Assembly: GCF_004786095.1 (NCBI RefSeq)
Contig: NZ_RHPJ01000004.1
Coordinates: 186,001-250,000, forward strand
DNA from: Serinibacter arcticus
GTDB taxonomy: Bacteria > Actinomycetota > Actinomycetes > Actinomycetales > Beutenbergiaceae
Length of the DNA: 64,000 bases
Reading direction: 5' to 3'
Shown one piece after another: positions 7,793 through 16,976 of the stretch; the stretch's first letter is position 1; every line of letters begins with the position of its first letter. Under the pieces are notes generated by a model. That model did no database searches. It worked only from the letters and a program-made list of their open reading frames with translations, and was not told the DNA's origin. The position numbers were made by a program, and so were the translations under genes.

Positions 7793-9427
7793 ATGAGCTC
7801 CGTCGCGCACCTGCGCCTCGTCCTGCCCCACCAGCTCTTCGAGGAGCACCTGGCCGCGCCCGCCGGGACGACGTTCGCGATCGTCGAGCACGACCTGCTG
7901 CACCGGCAGTACTCCTTCCACTCCCACAAGCTCGTGCTGCACCGCGCGTCGACGCAGCGCTTCGCGCGTCGGCTGCGGGACAGCGGCCACGACGTCGTCG
8001 TCCTGGCGAGCGAGCGCGGGCGCACCTCGCGCGACCAGCTCACCGACCTCGTCCGACGAACGGCACCCGAGGAGGTGACGTTCTTCGACGTCGTGGACGA
8101 CTGGTTGGAGCGCGACCTGCGAGCCGCGCTCGCCGACGGCGGCTACCAGCTCGCGGAGGCCGACGTCCTGGAGACCCCCAACTTCCTCACCACGCGCGAG
8201 CAGGTCGACTCGTGGTTCGGCAACCACGCCGCCCGGATGCACGACTTCTACGTGTGGCAGCGCCGTCGGCTCGGCATCCTGCTCGACGGCGACGGCGGCC
8301 CCGTCGGCGGGAAGTGGTCCTTCGACGCGGACAACCGCAAGAAGCTGCCGAAGGGGTACGAGCCGCCGGTGGTGTCGCGGTTCGCCGGTCGTCCCGTCCT
8401 GGCGGTCGACGACGACGCCCTCGACCTCGACGGGCTCACGGCCGACCGTGGGACCGAGCGTGCGGCCGATCAGGACCCCGACGTGCGCGACGCCGTCGCA
8501 TGGGTGCTGGCGGAGTTCCCCGACAACCCCGGCGACCCGCGCACCTTCGCGTGGCCCACGAGCCACGCGGAGGCGCAGGAGCACCTGGCGGAGTTCGTCC
8601 GCGAGCGCCTGGCCGAGTTCGGGCCGTACGAGGACGCGATCTCCGCCACTCACCCGTTCATCAACCACGGCCTGCTGACCGCCTCGCTCAACGTCGGGCT
8701 GCTGGCGCCGGAGGAGATCCTCGAGGCCGTGTTCGAGCGGGCAGGCGAGGACGTCCCGCTCGCCTCCCTCGAGGGGTTCGTCCGCCAGATCATCGGCTGG
8801 CGCGAGTACATGCGCGCGACCTACCGGACCCGTGGCCGACAGCTGCGCACCTCCAACCACCTCCGGCACACGAACGCGCTCGGGGACGGCTGGTGGGACG
8901 CCACCACGGGACTCGCACCCGTGGACCTCGTGATCGCGCGCGCCCTCGAGACGGGCTATGCGCACCACATCGAGCGGCTGATGGTGCTCGGCAACGCGAT
9001 GTCGCTCCTGCGCATCCACCCCGATGCTGTCTACGAGTGGTTCATGGAGCTGTTCATCGACGCCTACGACTGGGTGATGGTGCCCAACGTCTACGCCATG
9101 AGCCAGTTCGCGGCGGGGAGCGCCGTCACGACCAAGCCCTACGTCTCGGGCAGCAACTACCTGCGCACGATGTCCGACCTGCCCCGCGGCGAGTGGTCCG
9201 ACGACTGGGACGCGCTGTACTGGACGTTCGTCGACGACCATCGCGAGGTGTTCGAGAGCAACCCGCGGGCGCGGATGATCGTCTCGCTGCTGGAGAGGCT
9301 GGACCCGGACAAGCGGGAGACGCACCTCGTCCGGGCGAGGGCGCTGCTCGACCCCGCGGGCGGGGAGTCACGTCTCGTGCGCCGTCCCGACGAGCGCGGC
9401 CCGGCGTACCCTCCGAACAGGAGCTGA
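7793..9427 (+). CDS. photolyase/cryptochrome-family protein of the iron-sulfur (FeS-BCP/CryB) branch, lacking all cysteines
   Basis: 544 residues, resembling deoxyribodipyrimidine photolyase-related proteins: an N-terminal alpha/beta antenna domain (about 1-130) and a helical FAD-binding domain (about 230-510). Landmarks are QIIGWREYMRATY (about 330), GYAHHIERLMVLGNAMSL (about 385-402) and TKPYVSGSNYLRTMSD (about 447-462). Known members of this branch repair (6-4) photoproducts or act as light sensors, and carry a [4Fe-4S] cluster on four cysteines. This protein contains no cysteine at all, and the usual CxxC after MSD is replaced by LPRGEW. Function is therefore uncertain: DNA repair with FAD but no cluster, or light sensing. 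It probably forms a transcription unit with the next gene, 28 bp away. Confidence 0.85.
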   Translation: MSSVAHLRLVLPHQLFEEHLAAPAGTTFAIVEHDLLHRQYSFHSHKLVLHRASTQRFARRLRDSGHDVVVLASERGRTSRDQLTDLVRRTAPEEVTFFDVVDDWLERDLRAALADGGYQLAEADVLETPNFLTTREQVDSWFGNHAARMHDFYVWQRRRLGILLDGDGGPVGGKWSFDADNRKKLPKGYEPPVVSRFAGRPVLAVDDDALDLDGLTADRGTERAADQDPDVRDAVAWVLAEFPDNPGDPRTFAWPTSHAEAQEHLAEFVRERLAEFGPYEDAISATHPFINHGLLTASLNVGLLAPEEILEAVFERAGEDVPLASLEGFVRQIIGWREYMRATYRTRGRQLRTSNHLRHTNALGDGWWDATTGLAPVDLVIARALETGYAHHIERLMVLGNAMSLLRIHPDAVYEWFMELFIDAYDWVMVPNVYAMSQFAAGSAVTTKPYVSGSNYLRTMSDLPRGEWSDDWDALYWTFVDDHREVFESNPRARMIVSLLERLDPDKRETHLVRARALLDPAGGESRLVRRPDERGPAYPPNRS

Positions 9428-9455
9428 CCTCGGTTCCCCAACGTTGGGAGTCCGG

Positions 9456-10652
9456 ATGTCCGGCACCGCTGCATCCTCGTCCGCCGCCACCGACCCGACG
9501 ACGCACCCGCCCCTGCTCAGCCTCGGGCTGCTCGCCGGCTCGTCGATGGAGAACGAGAAGCGGCTCCCGATCCACCCCGCTCACCTCGACCGGATCGACG
9601 CCGATCTGCGCGCGCGGATGATCGTCGAGCGCGGGTACGGCGACGACTTCCAGCTCGCGCCCGGCTTCGTGGAGTCCCGTGTGGGCCGGGTCGCTGACCG
9701 CGCGGAGGTCATCGCCGACGCCGACGTCCTCCTGCTGCCGAAGCCCCAGGCGGCCGACGTCGCGGAGATGCCCGAGGGTCGCGTGCTGTGGGGCTGGCCG
9801 CACTGCGTCCAGGACGCCGAGATGACGCAGACGGCGATCGACCGTCGTCTCACGCTCGTCGCCTTCGAGGCCATGAACCACTGGAACCGCGACGGCGGCT
9901 TCGGCCTGCACGTCTTCCACAAGAACAACGAGCTCGCGGGCTACTGCTCCGTGCTCCACGCGATGACCCTGATGGGCTCGACCGGGGGCTTCGGACCTCG
10001 CCTGTCCGCCGTGGTCATCGGCTTCGGCGCGACGGCGCGGGGGGCCGTCACGGCGCTGCAGGCCCTGGGCGTCCACGACGTCCAGGTGCTCACCCAGCGC
10101 GGGGTCGCGGCCGTCAGCTCCCCCATCCACGGCGTGAACATCGCCCAGCTCAACACCGACGGGGGCGCCACCCACACCAGCGAGGTGCTGACCGAGGACG
10201 GTGACGTGCTCCTGCCGACGTTCCTCACCTCCCACGACATCGTCGTGAACTGCACGCTGCAGGACGTCGCGGCGCCGCTGACGTACCTGCGCACCGAGGA
10301 CCTCGCGGGCTTCGCCCCGGGCGCCCTCGTGGTCGACGTCTCGTGCGACGAGGGCATGGGCTTCGAGTGGGCCCGGCCGACGACGTTCGACGAGCCGACG
10401 TTCACCGTCGGGTCGGGGGTGACGTACTACGCCGTCGACCACACGCCGTCCTACCTGTGGAACTCGGCGACGTGGGAGATCAGCGAGGCGATCCTGCCGT
10501 TCCTGCGCACGGTGCTGGAGGGGCCCGCCGCGTGGGCCGAGGACCTCACCCTCACCCGCGCGACCGAGATCCGCGACGGCGTCGTGGTCAATCCCAGCAT
10601 CCTGAGCTTCCAGGGGCGGCGGGCCGACCACCCGCACGCGCTGGTCGGCTAG
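9456..10652 (+). CDS. alanine dehydrogenase/PNT-fold enzyme, N5-(carboxyethyl)ornithine synthase-like
   Basis: 398 residues. The N-terminal substrate domain shows SSMENEKRLPIHPAH (about residues 30-44) and VLWGWPHCVQ (about 110-119). The central Rossmann part carries VVIGFGATARGAV (about 185-197). Overall length and motifs fit the AlaDH/PNT family, and the pattern is nearest to proteins annotated as N5-(carboxyethyl)ornithine synthase. Those reductively couple pyruvate to ornithine or lysine with NADPH. The substrate here is unproven and could be another amino acid. The start is ATG 9456, with GGGAG six bases upstream; a TTG at 9444 was rejected. The gene ends in a CTAG shared with the convergent glgC-like gene. 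Confidence 0.65.
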   Translation: MSGTAASSSAATDPTTHPPLLSLGLLAGSSMENEKRLPIHPAHLDRIDADLRARMIVERGYGDDFQLAPGFVESRVGRVADRAEVIADADVLLLPKPQAADVAEMPEGRVLWGWPHCVQDAEMTQTAIDRRLTLVAFEAMNHWNRDGGFGLHVFHKNNELAGYCSVLHAMTLMGSTGGFGPRLSAVVIGFGATARGAVTALQALGVHDVQVLTQRGVAAVSSPIHGVNIAQLNTDGGATHTSEVLTEDGDVLLPTFLTSHDIVVNCTLQDVAAPLTYLRTEDLAGFAPGALVVDVSCDEGMGFEWARPTTFDEPTFTVGSGVTYYAVDHTPSYLWNSATWEISEAILPFLRTVLEGPAAWAEDLTLTRATEIRDGVVVNPSILSFQGRRADHPHALVG

Positions 10653-11782
10653 GCGGGCGCGCCGTCGGCGGGTCCGAGCACGGTGACGCGGTCGGACCCG
10701 CCGTGCGTTCCCGGCTCGGTGAGCGTGGTGGCCTCGTCCACGATGCAGCGTCGGACGTGGACGCCGGGGCCCACGCGCACGCCGTCGAGCAGCACGGAGT
10801 CCTCCACCACGGCGCCGGCCTCGACGACGGCGCCCGGTCCCACGACGCTGCGTCGCACCTCCCCCGCCACCGTGCACCCGGCGGACAGGAGCGCGTCAAC
10901 CACCTCGGCACCTCGCTCGACCCGGGCGGGCGGCAGCTGCGGCTGGGCGGAGAGCACCGGGCGCGCGGGGTCGTCGAGCCGCGCGCCGTCGCCGTCGATC
11001 AGCTGCATGTGGGCGCGCCAGTACGTCTCGGGCGTGCCCATGTCCATCCAGTAGCCCTCGAGGCGGTGCTCGACGGTCCGCCCGCGGGCGACGAACCACG
11101 GGACGAGGTCCTCGCCGTAGTCCCCCAGTCCGTCCTCGCGCTCGTGCAGCTCCTCGAGCGCGTCGACGAGGAGGGCGGCGTCGAAGCAGAAGACCTCCGC
11201 CGCGACGAGATCACCGGCGGGGTCCTCGGGCTTGTAGGCGAAATCGGTCACGACACCGTCGGGGGCCGCCTCGACGACGCTGTAGCTGGAGGGGTCCTCA
11301 TCGGTCCGCGTGGTGACCATCGTGAGCTCGGCGTCGTGCCGGGCGTGGGTGGCCACGACCTCCAGGAGGTCCAGCGTGTAGAGGTGGTCGGCGCTGAGCA
11401 CGATGACGCACTCGGCGCCGAACTCCCGCAGCCGCTCGTGGTGGCGCCAGAGGGTGTCGCTGTTGCCGTGGGCGAACCCCTCGCCCTCGCCACCCTCGAA
11501 CGGCGCCAGGATCTGCAGACCGCCGCGGGCGCGATCGAGGTCCCACGGCCGGCCGTTGGCGAGGTGCGCGTTCAGCGAGTGCGGGAGGTACTGCTCGGCG
11601 ATCCACACGTCGTCGAGGCCGCTGTGCGCGATCGTCGAGAGTGCGACGTCGATGAGCCGGTAGCTCCCGGCCACGCGGAGGGCCGGCTTCACGCGGGTCT
11701 CGGTGAGCGCGCCCAGGCGTGAGCCCTGGCCGCCTGCCAGGATGAGACAGAGGGTGCGGGGCGGGCGCACGGGCGAGTCCAT
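10649..11782 (-). CDS. GlgC-like glucose-1-phosphate adenylyltransferase / sugar-phosphate nucleotidyltransferase
   Basis: 377 residues. The nucleotide-binding start LILAGGQGSRLGALT is at about 12-26, followed by KPALRVAGSYRLIDVALS and the GlgC-type EQYLPHSLNAHL. The product-side YWMDMGTPETYW lies at about 238-249. The C-terminal third is a left-handed beta-helix of hexapeptide type (VVGPGAVVEAGAVVEDSVLL). Classical GlgC makes ADP-glucose for glycogen and is usually 400-430 residues, so this one is short and its sugar is not certain. A glycogen phosphorylase occurs 31 kb away, fitting glycogen turnover. The last codon and stop overlap the upstream-strand neighbour by four bases (convergent CTAG). 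Confidence 0.75.
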   Translation of the reverse strand: MDSPVRPPRTLCLILAGGQGSRLGALTETRVKPALRVAGSYRLIDVALSTIAHSGLDDVWIAEQYLPHSLNAHLANGRPWDLDRARGGLQILAPFEGGEGEGFAHGNSDTLWRHHERLREFGAECVIVLSADHLYTLDLLEVVATHARHDAELTMVTTRTDEDPSSYSVVEAAPDGVVTDFAYKPEDPAGDLVAAEVFCFDAALLVDALEELHEREDGLGDYGEDLVPWFVARGRTVEHRLEGYWMDMGTPETYWRAHMQLIDGDGARLDDPARPVLSAQPQLPPARVERGAEVVDALLSAGCTVAGEVRRSVVGPGAVVEAGAVVEDSVLLDGVRVGPGVHVRRCIVDEATTLTEPGTHGGSDRVTVLGPADGAPA

Positions 11783-11922
11783 CCCCCCACACTCTCGCGC
11801 GGGACGTGCGGTGTCACGGTTCGGACCCAGGCCACCGATGAGTCGGCCCGTCCCCGACGGTCAGAAGGTCGACGGCGGCTCGACCGCCCGTCCACGATCC
11901 CGACGCACGAGAAGAGAGCACC

Positions 11923-12327
11923 ATGACGGCACCCACCCTCTACCTCTGGTTCCCCGGCACGGCGGCCGAGGCGCTCGGCTCCTACCGCGACACGTTCGGC
12001 GGCGACCTCGAGCTGCACACCCTGGGCGAGATGGGCCGCACCGACGGGCCCGTCGACGCCGTCGGGCACGGCGTGCTCACGGGACCCGTCACGCTCTACG
12101 GGAGCGACGTCGTGGGCGGCGAGGATCCGCTGTCGATGACCGGGCTCAGCATCGCCCTCCTCGGCACGGCAGACGGTCCCACCCTGACGCGGTGGTTCGC
12201 CTCGCTCGCCGAGGGCGGCACCGTGCTGGACGACCTTCAGGAGCGGCCCTGGGGCGCGTGCGACGGACAGGTCGTGGACCGGTTCGGTGTGCGCTGGTTG
12301 ATCGGGTACGAGCTCGACGCCCAGTAG
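11923..12327 (+). CDS. VOC-superfamily protein (PhnB/glyoxalase-like)
   Basis: 134 residues starting ...LYLWFPGTAAEALGSYRDTF. This is the usual opening of PhnB-type VOC proteins, in which one small beta-alpha-beta-beta-beta repeat per half forms an open barrel. The ending WGACDGQVVDRFGVRWLIGY is also typical of that group. These proteins are often called 3-demethylubiquinone-9 methyltransferase-like but rarely have a proven reaction, so no function is assigned. A purine-rich GAGAAGAGAG ribosome site precedes ATG 11923. The gene stands alone, facing a terminator shared with the surface phosphoesterase gene. Confidence 0.8.
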   Translation: MTAPTLYLWFPGTAAEALGSYRDTFGGDLELHTLGEMGRTDGPVDAVGHGVLTGPVTLYGSDVVGGEDPLSMTGLSIALLGTADGPTLTRWFASLAEGGTVLDDLQERPWGACDGQVVDRFGVRWLIGYELDAQ

Positions 12328-12350
12328 GTCGGGCGCCGAAGCGCGCCCCG

Positions 12351-12384
12351 GCCCGGCGTCGGCCGTCACGCACCGACGCCGGGC
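12351..12384. terminator. bidirectional hairpin between convergent VOC and phosphoesterase genes
   Basis: Perfect 12-bp stem (GCCCGGCGTCGG / CCGACGCCGGGC) with a 10-base loop. It lies 24 bp after the VOC stop and 13 bp after the stop of the leftward gene, so it can serve both. Confidence 0.75.
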
Positions 12385-12396
12385 AGCTGCCGTGCG

Positions 12397-15300
12397 TCAC
12401 GGGCGAGGCGGGACCGAGCTCCTTCCCCTGGCCGCGATGCCGCGGGCCCGCAGCACGATCCCGAGCAGCAGTGCACCGATCGCGGCGACCAGCAGGACGG
12501 TCACGCCGGAGGCACCGGTCGAGGCCAGGGGGCCGCCGTCCGACTCCTCTGCTGTGCCGCCGCCGGCCCCGGGATCGGTCGGCTCGGGGCTGGTCGGATC
12601 CGGCGTGCCCGGGTCTCCCGCCCCTGCGCCGTCACCCACGACGAGCAGCCGGACGTCGGAGACGTCGACCCCGCCGAACGGGTCGGAGGTGCGGACGTAC
12701 CAGCCGTAGGTGCCCGGGTCGGGCAGGGACCAGGTACCGGTGACGACCGAGCCGCTGGCGACGTCGTCGAACGAGGCGATCTCCCTGGTGGAGAGCACCT
12801 CGGCCGTGAAGTCGGTGGTGCCGAGCTCGCGGACGCGGGGCTCGATCCTCAGGTCCTCGTAGGAGATCTCGAACTCCTGCCAGGAGTACGGGTCCTCCGC
12901 CGGGCCGAGCAGGCTCGGTTCGTCGGAGTTGTAGCGGTCCAGCGACGGCGAGAACGTGCGGACCAGCATCTGCTCGCCCTCGTTGTCGAAGTGCAGCAGC
13001 CGCAGGTATCCCTGACCGCCCTCGGGTAGGCCCTGGTAGTCGAACAGCATCGAGTAGACGGTGCGGTCCTGCGCACCGTCGCCGTCGTCGTCGAAGGTGT
13101 CGGTCCGGGTGAAGGCGTCGTGGTAGTGGCCCGACAGCACCATCCGCACGTTCGGGTTCGTGGTCACGACCTCGTCGAGGATCTGCTGCGGGATCGGTCC
13201 GAGCCCGCCGGTGGTCAGCATGTACTCGTGCAGGTTGATGATCGCCACGCGCTCCGGGTACCGCGCCAGCACATCGTTCATCCACGCGATGGCGTCCTCG
13301 CCCGGGTCCCAGCCCTGGTAGAGCATGAGGAAGTCGATCCCCCCGGCGGAGACGAGGTCGTAGTGGCCACGGTTGTCCTGGAAGCTGCCCCCGTACCAGG
13401 GGTTGTCCGCGAAGCGCGCCTCACCGAAGTACCGGCTGTACTCGGAGTAGTCCGACAGCCCGCTGCCCACGTCGTGGTTGCCGGCCAGGACGCCGTACGG
13501 CAGCCCCGCCTCGTCGAACCGCGCGTACTGCGGGTCGGCGTTCTCCCACTGGTAGGGCTGGTCGAAGTCGTCCACGATGTCGCCGGTGTGGATGACGTAG
13601 CGCAGGTCCATCTCCTCGCGCCGGTCCAGCAGGTAGTCGTGGATGGCGACCTGGTGCTGGGTGAACTCCTCGTTGTAGTACTGCGTGTCCGACTCCCACC
13701 CGAACGTGAAGTCGTACGACGAGCGCTCGACGTCGTCGGGGTGGTGGGGCTCCACCGCGGTGTCGCGGGTGGACTGGGGCACCTGCGCGTAGCCCTCGGT
13801 GTGCTGCACGAGCACGCTCACGACGCCGTCGCGCGCGTGGTCGCCCACGCGCACGGTGCCGGAGAGCGTGAACGCCTCGCCGTCGGTGCGGTGGCGGTCC
13901 ACCTCCACCCACGACGTCCCGTCGGCGGTCAGCGCGTGGAGCATCACCTGGGCGTCGGCCTCGGCCTCGCCGTCCCACGTGAGCCGCAGGTCGTCGTCGG
14001 GCGCGGAGCCCTGCGGGACCTCGACGTCGAAGGTGTAGTAGGGCAGCTGGTCGGCCGAGGTGACCCCGCCGTCCGCGGTGACGTCGGTGACCACCGACCC
14101 GGTCGTGGCGCGCTCCAGCGCCGCGGCGTCGGAGGTGAGGCCGGAGGTGGTCGTCACCTCCGGGTCCTCGTCGGTGAACCGGTATCCCTGCAGCATCTCG
14201 ACCCGGAGGTCGTCACCGGTCGGGTCGGTGACCCGGGCGCGCAGCTCGACGTCGCCCGGCGCCACGACGGCGCCGTCCGCGGGTGAGAACTCGGTGCCGA
14301 CCGGGAGCTCGTCGGGCACCAGGAAGGTCACGGCCGAGACCGCCTCGTTGCCGAGGACGTCGCGTGCCACGACGCGCAGCTCGTGCTCACCCTCGCCCAG
14401 CTCGACCGAGCTGGTGACGTCACCGAGCTCGACCGGCTCGCCGTTCAGGGTGGCGACGACCTCGCCCACGCCGGCACCCTCACCGTCGCCGACCTCGGCG
14501 TCCAGGACGATCTCGCCCTGGTAGGTGCGGCCGTCGGTCAGCCCGGGCGTGATGACCGGGGCGGTGTTGTCGACCTGCACGGTGGCGGAGGCGGTGTCGG
14601 TGCCGTCGGTCGCGCTGACCTCATGCGCACCGTCGGCCACGGCCGTGGTGTCCCAGTCGTGGGAGAGCGCCGTGAAGGCGTCGGGCGGGAGCGTGAAGGC
14701 AGCGTCGTAGAAGTCGAGCTTGCCCGCGCTGTCCCCCATCTGCAGGATCTGCGTCGGGTCGTCGTACCCGGCGGGCGTGAGCGTGCGGCCGTCCGGTAGC
14801 ACGAGGCGCATCCCGGAGATGACGAAGTCGTCGTTGTTCTCGTCGAGGTCGATCTCGGGCGCGGCCTTGGTGCCGGCCCAGACGCTCACCACGAGGTCCT
14901 CGCCGTCGACGTAGGTCAGCGGGACCTCGGTGGACATGGTGACCGTGTCGGCGTACGTGCCCTCGTCGAAGATCATCAGCACGTCCTCGCCGACGCGCAC
15001 GCCGTTGCGGAAGTAGAAGTCGGTCTGCGAGACCTCGAACACGAACAGCGGTGCGGCCTCCAGCGACGGTGCGGTCTCGACCGCCTCGCCGTCGATCCGC
15101 AGGTCCAGCTCCGGTGGGTGGACGTCCGCGGCCGCGGAGACGGTGGTGGTGCCCGAGACGAAGTCGCCGTCGGCGACGTTGAGCCGCACCGGGTCGTTCG
15201 AGACGCCGGCGATCGGGACGCGCACGGTAGGCGTCGTGACGGTGTTCGAGCCGTCGTTGACCGTGACGGCGTAGGAGAACCAGGACTTGCCGACCAGGTC

Positions 15301-16800
15301 GGCGCGGTTCACGACGGCGCGGTAGACGTCGTCGCCGTCGGCCGAGCGAAGGAGGTTGATCGTCCGGGAAGCGGTGTCGACGTCGTTGCCCAGCTCCAGC
15401 GTGGCGGTGCGCACCTGCACGTCGTCGGTGATCTCGAGCTCGACGACGAAGTCCTGCGACGGGTCGATCTCGCCGACCGTGAGGTCGGTGACGACCGGGT
15501 CCACCTCGTCCGGTGCCACGACCATCAGGCCGGACGGCACCTGCTCGGGCTGCACGCGGCCGGGTGAGGCGGGCGCCGTGTCCAGGAGGTCCTGCACGAG
15601 GACGTTCTCGGGATCCTGGACGTACCGGATGCCCTGGTTCGCGTCGACGTCGTCGGCACCGGCCATGTTGTAGTAGGCCCGGTTGACGTCGAACCCCGTG
15701 TTGGTGCGGATCGCGATGCCGCGCGCGGAGCCGTTGGCCATCCCGGCCGAGAAGATCTCCAGGAGGTCCTCCCCGAGCGTCAGGTCCGACCCCATCTGCG
15801 CGTTGAAGTCGGCGGCGCCGAGGCCGTCGTTCTGACCGTTCTTGATCCACAGGACGACGGTCTCTCCGGCCCGCACGACGGCATCGTGCGGGACGGTGGG
15901 CCAGAGCGCCTCGTTCGTGTTGATCTGCTCGTCCTGGGGATAGAGGTAGTGGATCGCGTAGTCGGCCAGGTCGATCGGCTCGGTGGTGGCGTTGTAGATC
16001 TCGATGAACTCGAACCCGTCGGCCGTGCCGACGTTGGTGCTGTCGGGGAGGAGCTCGGTCACCTGCAGCGGTGCGGTGACCAGGTCGGGGTCGGGCTCGA
16101 GCTCCGGTTCGGGCTCGGGCTCGGGCTCCGGCTCGGGCTCGGGGTCCGTGACGGGCGGGACGAGCGCCGCCGGGTCGACCACACCGGCGCTGCGCGCGGC
16201 GGGGCCGGCGAGCAGGTCCAGGCCGAGGTCGGCCGGGTCGGCGGGCACCCGGAAGTGCGCGGCCTGGTCGGTGCCGACCGATCCCGCGGGGTAGTACGAG
16301 AAGGAGGTGGTCTCGCCGCCGTCGAGCACGCGGATCCCGCGGTCGCCCCCGTTGGCCATGCCGGGCTGGCCGGTGAGGCGCGCGATGGCGACGCCGTCGG
16401 GCACGGCGTGGTGGGCGCGGAAGTCCTCAACGGTGCGCGCGAAGGAGTTGACCGTGGTGGTCTCGTAGCTGAGCCACAGCAGAGCCGTCTCGCCCGCCGC
16501 GAGGACGACGTCCGCCTCCGGCGCGAGCGGGACGTCGTTGGTCCCGGCGGCGGCGGCGTCGGTGAACGTGTAGGCGAGCGAGATCGCGCCCTCACCGAGG
16601 GTGAGGGGGCCCGCCGTCGGGTTGTGGACCTCGACGTACTCGTAGTCGTCGTAGCCGACGTTGTCGGCGACGATCTCGGTGACGAGCAGGGACTCCTCGA
16701 CGGCGGCGGTGGCCGGCGGGGCCAGGAGCAGCCCGAGGGCCAGCGTGCCGGCCACGGCGGCCGCGAGCGAGGTTGTCGTGCGGGAACGTGCCACAGTCAT
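12397..16800 (-). CDS. secreted, wall-anchored lamin-tail/metallophosphoesterase protein (LAxTG sorting signal)
   Basis: 1467 residues. A signal peptide (about 1-33, ending PATA) is followed by two lamin-tail domains (about 37-200 and 245-410) separated by a Pro-Glu repeat linker (about 217-242). Next come Ig-like/beta-rich domains (about 440-1000) and a metallophosphoesterase domain with HTGD (about 1070), GNHD (about 1108) and GHYH (about 1224). A beta domain precedes a Pro/Thr/Asp-rich stalk. The C-terminus is LASTG, a hydrophobic helix and an Arg-rich tail, fitting anchoring by an actinobacterial class E sortase. Likely role: hydrolysis of extracellular phosphoesters (nucleotides, DNA or phospholipids); the substrate is unknown. 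ATG 16800 is chosen because GAAGG lies upstream and the signal peptide begins there. Confidence 0.9.
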   Translation of the reverse strand: MTVARSRTTTSLAAAVAGTLALGLLLAPPATAAVEESLLVTEIVADNVGYDDYEYVEVHNPTAGPLTLGEGAISLAYTFTDAAAAGTNDVPLAPEADVVLAAGETALLWLSYETTTVNSFARTVEDFRAHHAVPDGVAIARLTGQPGMANGGDRGIRVLDGGETTSFSYYPAGSVGTDQAAHFRVPADPADLGLDLLAGPAARSAGVVDPAALVPPVTDPEPEPEPEPEPEPELEPDPDLVTAPLQVTELLPDSTNVGTADGFEFIEIYNATTEPIDLADYAIHYLYPQDEQINTNEALWPTVPHDAVVRAGETVVLWIKNGQNDGLGAADFNAQMGSDLTLGEDLLEIFSAGMANGSARGIAIRTNTGFDVNRAYYNMAGADDVDANQGIRYVQDPENVLVQDLLDTAPASPGRVQPEQVPSGLMVVAPDEVDPVVTDLTVGEIDPSQDFVVELEITDDVQVRTATLELGNDVDTASRTINLLRSADGDDVYRAVVNRADLVGKSWFSYAVTVNDGSNTVTTPTVRVPIAGVSNDPVRLNVADGDFVSGTTTVSAAADVHPPELDLRIDGEAVETAPSLEAAPLFVFEVSQTDFYFRNGVRVGEDVLMIFDEGTYADTVTMSTEVPLTYVDGEDLVVSVWAGTKAAPEIDLDENNDDFVISGMRLVLPDGRTLTPAGYDDPTQILQMGDSAGKLDFYDAAFTLPPDAFTALSHDWDTTAVADGAHEVSATDGTDTASATVQVDNTAPVITPGLTDGRTYQGEIVLDAEVGDGEGAGVGEVVATLNGEPVELGDVTSSVELGEGEHELRVVARDVLGNEAVSAVTFLVPDELPVGTEFSPADGAVVAPGDVELRARVTDPTGDDLRVEMLQGYRFTDEDPEVTTTSGLTSDAAALERATTGSVVTDVTADGGVTSADQLPYYTFDVEVPQGSAPDDDLRLTWDGEAEADAQVMLHALTADGTSWVEVDRHRTDGEAFTLSGTVRVGDHARDGVVSVLVQHTEGYAQVPQSTRDTAVEPHHPDDVERSSYDFTFGWESDTQYYNEEFTQHQVAIHDYLLDRREEMDLRYVIHTGDIVDDFDQPYQWENADPQYARFDEAGLPYGVLAGNHDVGSGLSDYSEYSRYFGEARFADNPWYGGSFQDNRGHYDLVSAGGIDFLMLYQGWDPGEDAIAWMNDVLARYPERVAIINLHEYMLTTGGLGPIPQQILDEVVTTNPNVRMVLSGHYHDAFTRTDTFDDDGDGAQDRTVYSMLFDYQGLPEGGQGYLRLLHFDNEGEQMLVRTFSPSLDRYNSDEPSLLGPAEDPYSWQEFEISYEDLRIEPRVRELGTTDFTAEVLSTREIASFDDVASGSVVTGTWSLPDPGTYGWYVRTSDPFGGVDVSDVRLLVVGDGAGAGDPGTPDPTSPEPTDPGAGGGTAEESDGGPLASTGASGVTVLLVAAIGALLLGIVLRARGIAARGRSSVPPRP
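16076..16155 (-). repeat. Pro-Glu codon repeat encoding a linker inside the surface protein
   Basis: Tandem hexamer CCCGAG/CCGGAG units, read on the minus strand, encode alternating Pro and Glu between the two lamin-tail domains. The tract is in frame. It is a likely site of length variation between strains by slipped pairing. Confidence 0.85.
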
Positions 16801-16964
16801 GTGGAGCCTTCGGTCGAGGGCGGCGTGGGATCGCTCTCGACCGTAGGAAGGCGGATCGAACGCCCGGCGACCTGCAGGTGACGCCACGGCGTCCGGCGCG
16901 TGGCTGTTGGCTCGACGGCGACGCCTCCTGTGCACGCACTCGCCGCCGAGCGGCAGGGGATGGC

Positions 16965-16970
16965 TACGCT
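16965..16970 (+). promoter_or_regulatory. TACGCT -10 element for a leaderless phosphatase mRNA
   Basis: TACGCT, six-base spacer, then ATG at 16977, with no good ribosome site. It fits transcription starting on the start codon. Confidence 0.5.
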
Positions 16971-16976
16971 GACCGG

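Noticed and set aside
16076-16155. Regular short repeats that could suggest a CRISPR array or satellite
   Set aside because: They are in-frame Pro-Glu codons of a surface-protein linker with no unique spacers.
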